From Clostridium tetanomorphum (GTDB lineage Bacteria > Bacillota > Clostridia > Clostridiales > Clostridiaceae), in NCBI RefSeq assembly GCF_017873215.1, contig NZ_JAGGKA010000001.1, positions 62,001 through 126,000 of the forward strand: DNA of 64,000 nucleotides, read 5' to 3'. Below the pieces are notes generated by a model. The model did not search any database, was not told where the DNA came from, and worked only from the letters and a program-made list of their open reading frames with translations. Below are positions 8,350 through 16,618 of the stretch, piece by piece. The first letter of the stretch is position 1. Each line of letters starts with the position of its first letter. The translations under genes were made by a program, and so were the position numbers.

Positions 8350-10014
8350 TTGAGAACTAAAAGAAATGTAAAAATAATACCCTTAGGGGGACTTGGCGAG
8401 ATTGGAAAGAACATCACAGCAATTGAATGTAAAGATGAAATTATTATAATTGATTGTGGATTGGCATTTCCAGATGAAGAAATGTATGGTATAGATATTG
8501 TAATACCAGATATAACATATTTAATAAATAATAGTGATAAAGTAAAAGGATTTTTTCTAACTCATGGACATGAAGATCATATTGGAGGACTGCCATATAT
8601 ATTAAAAAAACTAAATGTTCCTGTATATGGAACAAAATTAACTTTAGGATTAGTTGAGAGTAAGTTACAAGAACATAATATAATGTCAGAGTGTAAATTA
8701 AATACTGTAAAACCAGGTGATGTTATAAAATTAGAAAGTATGTCTATTGAATTTATAAGAACAAATCATAGTATAGCGGATAGCTGTTCATTAGCAATTC
8801 GTACTCCTTTGGGATTAATTGTTCATACAGGAGATTTTAAGGTGGATTATACACCTATTGATGGTGAAATGATAAATTTATCAAGATATGCTGCATTGGG
8901 AAAACAAGGAGTATTATTGCTTATGGCAGATAGTACAAATTCAGAACGCCCAGGATATACTATGTCAGAAAAAACTGTAGGTGAAAAGTTAGATGATATA
9001 TTTTTCAAAGCAAAAGATCGAGTTATTGTGGCTACATTTGCATCAAATATACATAGAATTCAGCAGATTGCAAATTCATCAGTGAAACAAGGAAGAAAAA
9101 TAGCATTTAGTGGCAGAAGCATGGAAAAAATATCACAAGTGGCATTGGAATTAGGTTATTTGAATATACCTAGTGAATCATTAATAGAGATAGATGATAT
9201 TGATAAATACCCTAAAAACAAAGTTACCATTGTTACAACTGGAAGCCAAGGAGAACCTATGTCTGCACTTAATAGAATTGCCTTAGGTACTCATAGAAAA
9301 ATTAATGTAGAACAAGGGGATTTGTTTATTATTTCAGCTTCACCTATACCAGGAAATGAAAAGCCTATATCTAATGTAATAAATGAATTATATAGAAAGG
9401 GTGCAAAAGTAATTTATAGTTCGTTGGAGGATGTACATGTTTCGGGACATGCCTGTCAGGAAGAATTAAAATTGATACACATGCTTTTAAAGCCAAAGTA
9501 TTTTATTCCTGTACATGGAGAATATAGACATTTAAAGACACATGCTATGCTTGCTAAAAAGATGGGTTTAAGTGAGTCTAACATTTTTATTTTAGACATA
9601 GGGCAAGTATTTGAAATAACATCTAAAAACGCACAGATTGTTGGTAGAGTTCCTTCGGGAAGAATAATGGTAGATGGACTAGGGGTTGGAGATGTAGGAA
9701 ATATAGTACTCAGGGATAGAAAACATTTATCCCAAGATGGAATTATAACAATAGTTGTAACAATTGATAAACAAGCTGTCGATGTAATCGCAGGACCCGA
9801 TATTATATCAAGAGGTTTCGTATATATGAAAGAGTCAGAACAATTATTGAAAGAAGCAAAAATAGTTGTTAAAGATGCATTAGATAAGTGTTTTAGCAAT
9901 AATGTCATTGAATGGTCAGTAATAAAGACTAGGATTAGAAGTGATTTAGGAGAATTTTTATATAAGAAAACAAAGAGAAAGCCATTAATACTTCCTGTTA
10001 TTATGGAGATTTAA
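8350..10014 (+). CDS. rnj: Ribonuclease J
   Basis: A 554-residue beta-CASP metallo-beta-lactamase RNase, a 5'-3' exo- and endonuclease in Firmicute mRNA decay and rRNA maturation. The zinc motif THGHEDHIGG is near residue 70, with HTGDFKVD (about residue 160), the beta-CASP TGSQGEP block and the GHACQEELK/PVHGEYRHL histidines. The RNase J C-terminal domain is present to residue 554. Start TTG 8350 has AAGGAG 8-9 bp upstream; the in-frame GTG at 8341 overlaps that site, so it is less likely. It stands alone between a sigma relic and a U-rich terminator. Confidence 0.93.
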   Translation: MRTKRNVKIIPLGGLGEIGKNITAIECKDEIIIIDCGLAFPDEEMYGIDIVIPDITYLINNSDKVKGFFLTHGHEDHIGGLPYILKKLNVPVYGTKLTLGLVESKLQEHNIMSECKLNTVKPGDVIKLESMSIEFIRTNHSIADSCSLAIRTPLGLIVHTGDFKVDYTPIDGEMINLSRYAALGKQGVLLLMADSTNSERPGYTMSEKTVGEKLDDIFFKAKDRVIVATFASNIHRIQQIANSSVKQGRKIAFSGRSMEKISQVALELGYLNIPSESLIEIDDIDKYPKNKVTIVTTGSQGEPMSALNRIALGTHRKINVEQGDLFIISASPIPGNEKPISNVINELYRKGAKVIYSSLEDVHVSGHACQEELKLIHMLLKPKYFIPVHGEYRHLKTHAMLAKKMGLSESNIFILDIGQVFEITSKNAQIVGRVPSGRIMVDGLGVGDVGNIVLRDRKHLSQDGIITIVVTIDKQAVDVIAGPDIISRGFVYMKESEQLLKEAKIVVKDALDKCFSNNVIEWSVIKTRIRSDLGEFLYKKTKRKPLILPVIMEI

Positions 10015-10058
10015 TTTTATATCATAAGTATTTCGTATAATATAATAAATATTGTTTA

Positions 10059-10111
10059 AGAAGAGAGGTCACATAAATTAGCAAAAGTTAATATGATAAC
10101 TCTCTTTTTTA
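10059..10111 (+). terminator. Rho-independent terminator after RNase J
   Basis: AAGAGAG near 10061 pairs with CTCTCTT near 10099-10106, a 7-bp stem with a long AT-rich loop, followed by an uninterrupted run of T (about 10105-10110). The following 170 bp up to the ars promoter hold no gene. Confidence 0.7.
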
Positions 10112-10281
10112 TATGTCCTCAATTTTATATATCAATATGTAATATAACTATTATAAATTAATCATAATAAATGTAAAAGTTTTATATAGTAGTAACATTA
10201 AAACAAAATGTGAATATTATAAGTTTATATAGAGAGTGGTAAATGTAATTAATATTTTTATATGAGTAAAACTATTTTGTA

Positions 10282-10335
10282 TTGACAATTCATCTATATA
10301 AGTCTATGATTTATATAGATGAATATCTATATAAG
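10282..10335 (+). promoter_or_regulatory. ars promoter with overlapping ArsR operator
   Basis: A consensus promoter (the TTGACA box at 10282-10287 within a base or so, about 17 bp, TATGAT to 10310) is embedded in a perfect 14-bp inverted repeat: ATTCATCTATATAA (10288-10301) and TTATATAGATGAAT (10311-10324), spaced by 9 bp that carry the -10. A third half-site ATCTATATAAG repeats at 10325-10335, next to the ribosome binding site. ArsR dimers bound here would block RNA polymerase directly; metalloid binding would release them. The arsR start codon is 11 bp further on. Confidence 0.85.
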
Positions 10336-10345
10336 GGGTGATTAA

Positions 10346-10669
10346 GTGAAACTAAATTATGAAGAAAACTCTAAAATAATTAAAGCATTGTCTGACGCTA
10401 ATAGATTACGAATAATTGATATATTATCCTGTGGTGAAAAGTGTGCTTGTGATATATTAGAACATTTTGATTTTACTCAACCTACACTTTCACATCATAT
10501 GAAAGTATTAATGGAATGTGGTCTTGTTAATTGCAGAAAAGAAGGGCTATGGAGTTATTACTCATTAAATATTGTTAATTGCAACAAACTAGTTTTATTT
10601 TTCATGAATCTTATAACAGATACAGATGAATGTATTTGTAAAGATAAAAGTAAATGTAAATGTAAATAA
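10346..10669 (+). CDS. arsR: ArsR/SmtB-family arsenic-responsive repressor
   Basis: A 107-residue winged-helix repressor. The HTH lies at about residues 30-75 (FDFTQPTLSHHMKVLMECGL), and the metal-sensing helix has CGEKCACDIL, matching the alpha-3 Cys pattern of As(III)/Sb(III) sensors. The C-terminal tail is unusually Cys/Lys rich (CICKDKSKCKCK), possibly extra metalloid ligands. Start GTG 10346 follows AAGGGGTGA. It is first in an operon with arsD and arsA and should autoregulate through the inverted repeat overlapping its promoter. Confidence 0.9.
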   Translation: MKLNYEENSKIIKALSDANRLRIIDILSCGEKCACDILEHFDFTQPTLSHHMKVLMECGLVNCRKEGLWSYYSLNIVNCNKLVLFFMNLITDTDECICKDKSKCKCK

Positions 10670-10685
10670 AAAGGAGTGAATAATT

Positions 10686-11057
10686 GTGAAAAAAATGATT
10701 ATTTTTGATCCAGCTATGTGTTGTTCAACAGGAGTTTGTGGACCATCTGTAGATTCTGAATTATTAAGAGTTGCTACAGTAATAAATAAGCTAAAGAATA
10801 ATGGAATATTAGTAGAAAGACATAACTTAACTAATAACCCTCAAATATTTGTTGATAAGAAAGAAATATTTGAAATCTTAAATAAAGAAGGAGTAGAAGT
10901 ACTTCCAGTTATAATGGTTGATAATGTTGTAGTAAAAACAAATTCTTATCCAACCAATAAAGAATTCTGTGAATTGTTGGATATACCAGAGGAATATTTA
11001 AAAACTACCATAAAAAAACCATCTAAAGGATATGGCTGTAAAAATGGATGCTGTTAA
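10686..11057 (+). CDS. arsD: ArsD arsenic metallochaperone
   Basis: A 123-residue ArsD. The As(III)-binding cysteines are in place: the N-terminal pair CC at residues 12-13 with C18 (CCSTGVCGPSVD), and a C-terminal CKNGCC tail. ArsD passes As(III) to the ArsA ATPase and raises its affinity. The thioredoxin-like body includes IFVDKKEIFEIL and the VLPVIMVDN segment. It starts with GTG 10686 after AAGGAGTGAA, 16 bp behind arsR and 22 bp ahead of arsA. Confidence 0.92.
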   Translation: MKKMIIFDPAMCCSTGVCGPSVDSELLRVATVINKLKNNGILVERHNLTNNPQIFVDKKEIFEILNKEGVEVLPVIMVDNVVVKTNSYPTNKEFCELLDIPEEYLKTTIKKPSKGYGCKNGCC

Positions 11058-11079
11058 AAAAAGAAAAGAGGTATAATTA

Positions 11080-12825
11080 ATGTTTAAAAGTTTTAATTTA
11101 GAGAATATTAAGTTAACAAAATACTTGTTTTTTACAGGAAAAGGTGGAGTAGGTAAAACTTCAACAGCATGCGCTACAGCAGTAAATTTAGCTGATAAAG
11201 GTAAAAAAATTATGCTTATTAGTACTGATCCAGCCTCGAACCTTCAAGATGTTTTTGAAACTAAGTTAAATAACAAGGGAGTTAATATAAAAGAAGTTCC
11301 TAATTTAGTAGTAGCAAATTTTGAGCCAGAAGAAGCTGCTGCTGAGTATAGAGAAAGTGTAATAGCTCCTTATCGTGGGAAGTTGCCAGAAGTAGTTTTG
11401 AAAAATATGGAGGAACAACTTTCAGGTTCATGTACTGTGGAAATCGCTGCATTTAACGAATTCTCAACCTTTATAACTGATGAAAAAGCAGCAGAAGAGT
11501 ATGATCATATTATATTTGATACAGCACCAACAGGACATACGTTAAGAATGCTTCAGCTTCCATCAGCTTGGAGTAATTTTATTAGTGGAAATACTCATGG
11601 GGCATCATGCTTAGGCCAGCTTGCAGGACTTGAAGACAAAAAAGAAGCTTATAAAAATGCTGTTAGTACTTTAGCAGACAAAGAAAAAACCACACTTATA
11701 CTTGTATCACGTCCTGAAGTATCACCACTAAAAGAAGCTGAGAGAGCATCTAAAGAACTTCAGGATATAGGAGTAGATAATCAGATATTAGTTATTAATG
11801 GAATACTAGAAAGTTATAATGATAATCTTTCAAATGCGATTTTTATGAAGCAACAGAGTGCTTTAAAGGACATTTCAAAACATCTAAGAGCACTAGAAAT
11901 TTATGAAATTCCACTAAGACCTTATAATGTAACAGGTTTAGATAATGTAAGAGAATTTTTAAAGGGTGATAATATTAAATGTAATAGTGAAACGTTAAAT
12001 ATTAATGATATACCTAAATTAAATAATGTAATAGAGGATTTATATAACAATGATAAAAAAGTAATATTTACAATGGGTAAAGGGGGAGTCGGCAAAACTA
12101 CAGTAGCTGCTGCAATTGCTATGGGATTAGCTAAAAAAGGTAAGAAAGTGCATTTGACAACTACTGATCCAGCAGCACATTTAAAGTTTGTATTAAATGA
12201 GAACTATGGAATTACTTTAAGTCATATTGATGAAAAAAAAGAGCTTCAAAAATATAAAGAGGAAGTATTAAGTAAAGCAAGAAAGACAATGAGTGAAGAA
12301 GATATTGCTTATATTGAAGAAGATTTAAGGTCACCTTGTACTCAGGAAATTGCTGTTTTTAGAGCTTTTGCCCACATTGTTGAGAGATCAGAAAATGAAG
12401 TAGTGGTTATAGATACTGCACCAACTGGTCATACACTATTATTACTAGATTCCACTCAAAGTTATAATAAAGAAATTCAACGTTCTCAAGGGGATATTCC
12501 GGAATCAGTTAGAAAGCTTTTGCCTAAGCTTAGAAACGAAAAAGAAACAGAAGTAATTATTATAACATTAGCTGAGACTACTCCGGTTTATGAAGCTGTA
12601 AGATTGCAAAAAGATTTAAATAGAGCTGGTATACACAGTAAATGGTGGATTATAAATTCAAGTTTTTATGCATCAAATACAACAAATAATATTTTAAAAG
12701 TAAAAGCAAGCAACGAAGTTCAATGGATTAATAAGGTAAATGAAATATCTGAAGGAAATTTTGCTATTATAGAATGGATAAGTGAAGAAGTTAAAGGTGA
12801 AAGACTTAATGATTTAATTAACTAG
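11080..12825 (+). CDS. arsA: ArsA arsenite-transporting ATPase (two fused ATPase halves)
   Basis: A 581-residue fused ATPase. Each half has its own P-loop, GKGGVGKTSTA (residues 20-30) and GKGGVGKTTVA (about 333), and its own DTAPTGHTL switch motif. The three metalloid-binding cysteines of ArsA are conserved: C118 (SGSCTVEIAAF), C177 (GASCLGQLAG) and C420 (SPCTQEIAVF). ArsA normally docks on the ArsB membrane pump and drives As(III)/Sb(III) export. No arsB or acr3 lies in this operon or anywhere in the window, so the partner must be encoded elsewhere or the system works differently. Confidence 0.93.
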   Translation: MFKSFNLENIKLTKYLFFTGKGGVGKTSTACATAVNLADKGKKIMLISTDPASNLQDVFETKLNNKGVNIKEVPNLVVANFEPEEAAAEYRESVIAPYRGKLPEVVLKNMEEQLSGSCTVEIAAFNEFSTFITDEKAAEEYDHIIFDTAPTGHTLRMLQLPSAWSNFISGNTHGASCLGQLAGLEDKKEAYKNAVSTLADKEKTTLILVSRPEVSPLKEAERASKELQDIGVDNQILVINGILESYNDNLSNAIFMKQQSALKDISKHLRALEIYEIPLRPYNVTGLDNVREFLKGDNIKCNSETLNINDIPKLNNVIEDLYNNDKKVIFTMGKGGVGKTTVAAAIAMGLAKKGKKVHLTTTDPAAHLKFVLNENYGITLSHIDEKKELQKYKEEVLSKARKTMSEEDIAYIEEDLRSPCTQEIAVFRAFAHIVERSENEVVVIDTAPTGHTLLLLDSTQSYNKEIQRSQGDIPESVRKLLPKLRNEKETEVIIITLAETTPVYEAVRLQKDLNRAGIHSKWWIINSSFYASNTTNNILKVKASNEVQWINKVNEISEGNFAIIEWISEEVKGERLNDLIN

Positions 12826-12830
12826 ACATA

Positions 12831-12869
12831 ATTCCACTGCAAAACGTAAATATAAACTTTGCAGTGAAT
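12831..12869 (+). terminator. Intercistronic hairpin between arsA and the CoA-disulfide reductase gene
   Basis: CACTGCAAA (12835-12843) pairs perfectly with TTTGCAGTG (12858-12866); ATTC/GAAT extends it with a bulge. Only TCTTTAATA follows, so it is more likely a partial attenuator or an mRNA-stability element than a full terminator. It would let arsRDA and the downstream gene be expressed at different levels. Confidence 0.5.
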
Positions 12870-12898
12870 CTTTAATATGGATACAGGGAGGATAAAAA

Positions 12899-14539
12899 AT
12901 GAGAATACTTGTTATCGGTGCAGTAGCAGCAGGAACTTCAGCAGCTGCTAAGGCTCGTAGGAATGATGATACTGCAGAAATAGTGATATATGAAAAAGAT
13001 AAAGATATATCCTACTCAGGTTGTGGTCTTCCATATTATATTGGTGGTGGAATAGAGGATATAGGTGAGCTTGCACCAAGGGATTCTTTATTCTTTAAAA
13101 ATAAATATAATATTGATATTTTTACAGGGTTTCAGGTATTAAACATAAATCCAGAATTAAAAGGACTAAAGGTTAAAAATTTATACACAGATGAAATTTT
13201 TGAAGATAAATATGATAAATTAATTATAGCTACAGGTGCAATACCTTTTGTACCTAACGTAAAAGGTATAGATAATAATAATGTATTTTTTTTAAGAAAT
13301 GTTGAAAGTGCTAAAAACATTAGAAATTTTATAGAAGAAAGAAAACCACAATATGCTGTAATTGCAGGGACAGGATTTATTGGATTTGAAATGCTTGAAA
13401 ATTTAATGACAGATGGGATAAAAGTAACTATTATTGAAAAACAAAACAAAATAACACCTAATCTTGATGAAGATATGGCAGCATTTTTAGAAAATGAGTT
13501 AATTAAGAAGAACATGAATATAATAAAAAACTCAAGCATTATTGAAATTAACCAAAGTAATGTTATTTTAGAGGATGGTAGGAAAGTAAAAAGTGATATG
13601 GTTATTATGGCTACAGGAATTAAGCCTAATGTTACATTAGCTAAGAAGGCAGGGGTTGAAATAGGTGTAACTGGTGCAATTAAAGTAAGTACTAAAATGG
13701 AAACAAGTATTAAAGATATCTATGCTTGTGGTGATTGCATTGAAACTTTTTCAATAGTTACAGGAAAGCCAGTATATAGACCTTTAGGGTCAACAGCTAA
13801 TAAAACTGGAAGAATTGCAGGAGATGTAGTTACAGGTGGCAATTTAGAGTATAAAGGAAATCTAGGAACAGGGATATTTAAGCTCTTTAATATGACAATT
13901 GCAAATACAGGATTGACAGAAATGGAAGCAATAAAAGAAGGATATGAAATAGCTATATGTCATAATATTAAACCTGATAAACCATCTTATTTCCAGGGTA
14001 AAGAAATGGTTATAAAAGCTGTTGCAGATAGAAAAACAGAAAAATTATTAGGAGTACAAATTGTAGGATATGATGGAGTAGATAAGAGAATAGATATATT
14101 TGCAACATTGATTACATATGGAGCTAAAGTTAATGAACTTTTTCATTTAGATCTTGCTTATGCACCACCATTTTCAACAACTAAAGACCCTGTTCACTAT
14201 ACTGGAATGATATTAGACAATGCCTTAAATAAAAATAGACTAACTATTACGGCTAAAGACACTGAAAATTTAATTAAGAATGAAGAAAAAATACAGATTA
14301 TTGATGCTAGAGATAGTAAACAATATACTGAATCACATGTAGATTCAGCTATAAATATACCTCATAGTCACTTAAGAGAGAAATTAAAAGAGTTGGATAA
14401 AAATATAACAACAATAACTTATTGTAATAAAGGGGTAACTGGCAATGCAGCACAGAATATATTGATTAACCATGGTTTTAAAAAGGTTTATAATCTTTCA
14501 GGAGGACACAAATTTTATAAATCAATAAAGAAAATTTAA
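12899..14539 (+). CDS. CoA-disulfide reductase-rhodanese fusion (CoADR-Rhd) in the ars operon
   Basis: A 546-residue flavoprotein. An FAD-binding motif opens the protein (VIGAVAAGTSAAAKARR), C42 in SYSGCGLPYY is the single redox cysteine of CoA-disulfide/persulfide reductases, an NADH-binding fold starts near residue 155 (AGTGFIGFE), and YACGDC closes the FAD site. A rhodanese domain follows (about 455-546) with its active-site cysteine C509 in YCNKGVTG. Such fusions reduce CoA-disulfide, CoA-persulfide or polysulfide with NAD(P)H. Lying 73 bp after arsA, it may supply thiol or sulfide chemistry for arsenic tolerance; that link is inferred from position only. Confidence 0.88.
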   Translation: MRILVIGAVAAGTSAAAKARRNDDTAEIVIYEKDKDISYSGCGLPYYIGGGIEDIGELAPRDSLFFKNKYNIDIFTGFQVLNINPELKGLKVKNLYTDEIFEDKYDKLIIATGAIPFVPNVKGIDNNNVFFLRNVESAKNIRNFIEERKPQYAVIAGTGFIGFEMLENLMTDGIKVTIIEKQNKITPNLDEDMAAFLENELIKKNMNIIKNSSIIEINQSNVILEDGRKVKSDMVIMATGIKPNVTLAKKAGVEIGVTGAIKVSTKMETSIKDIYACGDCIETFSIVTGKPVYRPLGSTANKTGRIAGDVVTGGNLEYKGNLGTGIFKLFNMTIANTGLTEMEAIKEGYEIAICHNIKPDKPSYFQGKEMVIKAVADRKTEKLLGVQIVGYDGVDKRIDIFATLITYGAKVNELFHLDLAYAPPFSTTKDPVHYTGMILDNALNKNRLTITAKDTENLIKNEEKIQIIDARDSKQYTESHVDSAINIPHSHLREKLKELDKNITTITYCNKGVTGNAAQNILINHGFKKVYNLSGGHKFYKSIKKI

Positions 14540-14551
14540 ATCAATTTTATA

Positions 14552-14592
14552 CAAAAAAATCATATGGTATGGATTATAGTACCATACCATAT
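14552..14592. terminator. Bidirectional terminator between the ars operon and the glycosylation module
   Basis: ATATGGTATGG (14562-14572) pairs with CCATACCATAT (14582-14592), an 11-bp perfect stem with a 9-nt loop. The A-run at 14552-14558 becomes a T-run on the minus strand, so it is a strong terminator for the minus operon arriving from 17317; it also sits 20 bp after the CoADR stop. Confidence 0.75.
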
Positions 14593-14684
14593 ATATATAT
14601 CAAAAATAAAGATGCTTTTACTAAGGATAACTTTACTTTTCATATATTAATATAGTATTGATGATGTAACTATTAAATTTATAT

Positions 14685-15920
14685 TTATAATGTTTTTTGC
14701 AGTTTCAATTTGTTTAAATATAACGCTATTTGAGAAGCTGCAAATATCATAACTAAAGGCATAATAGGATAGGAATATCTCCCAAAAGTATAATAAGGTA
14801 GGTATATTAAATTAAAGTATAATATCACTAAGAATATAAATAATGAGTTTTCATTCTTTTTAATGTTTTTAGTAATGCCTATACCACCTATAATTAATAT
14901 TATCCAATGATAAATTGTAACAACAATAGAGGGAATGAAAAGTATAGTTTTCCAATAAAAAGGCACAGCCCAAAGAAATAAAGTTTTACCTATAGTATAC
15001 CAATAGAGATATAAAAGAGGCTTCTTTGTTACATAGGTTTTTAATCTATAAATACCTGTATTAATTTCTATGGTATCTTGTTCTATTAAATCATCTACAA
15101 TTTTATAAGGAGTAGGGTTAACTGCATTGTTATGTACATAAGTACCCTGTAAAAATGGATTACCTGTAGATTTAGTAAAAGGTATAAACATATTAAATAC
15201 CTTATAATTTCTTATCCACCAAGGGCTTAAAATTAAACAAAAAACAGTAGAAACTATGAGGGTGAATTTTATAATATCTTTAAAGTTATATTTATTTTTA
15301 ATCCACATTATCAATATAACTATAGGATAAGCTCCAACTGTTGGTCTAAATAAACATGCTAAAGCCCAGATAATTCCACCAAGTATATATAGTTTTATAC
15401 TTTTAGTTTCTACAGCATAAATACTTATGTATATAAGAAGTAGAAGTAGGAATTTAAAACTACATTCCATTAATATTAAATTAGCTGTATATATTTCACA
15501 AATATAGAGTGCATCTAGTATACAAGCTATTATAGCAACTTTACTATTAAAAACTTTTCTTCCAATAAGAAATATAAGATAAATGCTAGTCATTTGAAGA
15601 ATTAATTGAAATATTTTAAAAGCAGTAATACCTCCAAATTTTCCAAATAACAGCGTAAAGAATGATAAAGTAAAAGTAAGACCTGGCATAATATAAACTG
15701 TAGATTCATTTATATTATGATAACTTATAATTTTTTTATTGATTAGAGTCCAAGCACTTCTTATATATCTAACATCATCGTTATCAAATTTTTCTAAACT
15801 TCCAAGTAAAAGAGAATTTCCATATTTAAATATAGTAAATAGTGTCACACACATAAATATTAATTGGATTAAAATAAAAGTCTTTTTAATATATTTTTCT
15901 TCATTTTTTAAGCTAAACAT
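14685..15920 (-). CDS. GT-C family glycosyltransferase (GT39/ArnT-like), multi-pass membrane protein
   Basis: A 411-residue protein with about ten transmembrane helices. After the first helix there is an acidic, outward-facing motif FDNDDVRYIRSAW, matching the catalytic Asp loop of GT-C enzymes such as PMT and ArnT. WALACLFRPTVGAYPI and PWWIRNYKVF are segments typical of this family. It would transfer a sugar from a polyprenyl-phosphate donor to an acceptor on the outer face of the membrane. It is last in a tight four-gene minus-strand operon that also encodes the donor-making GT2 and a flippase-like subunit. ATG 15920 follows AGGAGGAAC. Confidence 0.8.
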   Translation of the reverse strand: MFSLKNEEKYIKKTFILIQLIFMCVTLFTIFKYGNSLLLGSLEKFDNDDVRYIRSAWTLINKKIISYHNINESTVYIMPGLTFTLSFFTLLFGKFGGITAFKIFQLILQMTSIYLIFLIGRKVFNSKVAIIACILDALYICEIYTANLILMECSFKFLLLLLIYISIYAVETKSIKLYILGGIIWALACLFRPTVGAYPIVILIMWIKNKYNFKDIIKFTLIVSTVFCLILSPWWIRNYKVFNMFIPFTKSTGNPFLQGTYVHNNAVNPTPYKIVDDLIEQDTIEINTGIYRLKTYVTKKPLLYLYWYTIGKTLFLWAVPFYWKTILFIPSIVVTIYHWIILIIGGIGITKNIKKNENSLFIFLVILYFNLIYLPYYTFGRYSYPIMPLVMIFAASQIALYLNKLKLQKTL

Positions 15921-15936
15921 AGTTCCTCCTAGATGC

Positions 15937-16281
15937 CTATTTACATATTATTATAGCTCCTGATAGTATCAGAAAGGTTCCAATAATTTTTTGTATGGTA
16001 ATGTTTTCTTTAAATAACGTTATTCCTATTATACATGCAAATATATAGCATAAGCTTTGAAGAGGGTAAATTTTACTTAACTCTTCTTTAGATAATAAAT
16101 AAATCCATATAAATGTAGCAGCTACATATATAATTATTCCTGAAAAAACGTATATATTAGTAAAGGTATTTGCTATTCCTTTAAAGGAAAAAGAGAAATT
16201 TATTTTAGATGAACCTATTTTCCAAAAGGTTTGTCCAATTACTAATAAAATTATATTTAATATAAGTAATAAATAATTCAT
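15937..16281 (-). CDS. Small EamA/SMR-like membrane protein, probable lipid-linked sugar flippase subunit
   Basis: A 114-residue protein with four transmembrane helices, the size and layout of SMR/ArnE-type half-transporters. Family-like stretches are LLVIGQTFWKIG in helix 1, LLSKEELSKIYPLQSLCYIF in the third helix region, and LFKENITIQKIIGTFLILSG near the end. Between a polyprenyl-phosphate sugar synthase and a GT-C transferase the obvious role is flipping the lipid-linked sugar outward. Its start directly abuts the stop of the DUF2304 gene. A drug-efflux role is possible but less likely here. Confidence 0.7.
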   Translation of the reverse strand: MNYLLLILNIILLVIGQTFWKIGSSKINFSFSFKGIANTFTNIYVFSGIIIYVAATFIWIYLLSKEELSKIYPLQSLCYIFACIIGITLFKENITIQKIIGTFLILSGAIIICK

Positions 16282-16617
16282 TTACTTCTCCTTTTCAGAA
16301 AGTTTGTTTTTTAATATAGCATTGTCTTGAATAACTCTTGTAAGTTTTCTTTGTATATCTGATATAACAAGCATAAGATAAAAAATAAGTAAAAAAGAAA
16401 ATAGTATACCAACTAAAAATAATAAAGAAGGAGAATATGTAATACCTATAAATTCAGATAAATATTCTAAAAGATTTTTATTAAGAGACAAAATTATTAA
16501 AATTATATTTATACATATCCAAAGAAAGCTATATTTAAACTCTAAAGTTCTTTTTTTCAAAAATAGTATATTTAGAACAAGAAATACCAATGAAATAAAA
16601 AGGCAAAATTCATTCAA
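16282..16617 (-). CDS. DUF2304 family membrane protein
   Basis: A 111-residue protein with three hydrophobic helices (about residues 3-20, 31-50 and 62-88) and a charged C-terminal coiled tail (DIQRKLTRVIQDNAILKNKL). This layout is that of DUF2304, a family repeatedly found beside GT2 polyprenyl-phosphate glycosyltransferases. It may help hold the synthase at the membrane, since the adjoining GT2 has no transmembrane segment; this is inference. It is 1 bp from the GT2 gene and abuts the flippase gene. Confidence 0.7.
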   Translation of the reverse strand: MNEFCLFISLVFLVLNILFLKKRTLEFKYSFLWICINIILIILSLNKNLLEYLSEFIGITYSPSLLFLVGILFSFLLIFYLMLVISDIQRKLTRVIQDNAILKNKLSEKEK

Positions 16618-16618
16618 A

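Noticed and set aside
9456-9908. A 150-codon minus-strand ORF inside the RNase J gene
   Set aside because: It is antisense to conserved RNase J codons, has no ribosome binding site and encodes low-complexity Ser/Thr/Ile sequence.
13132-13539. A 135-codon minus-strand ORF inside the CoA-disulfide reductase gene
   Set aside because: Antisense to the NADH-binding domain, without a start signal and of biased composition.
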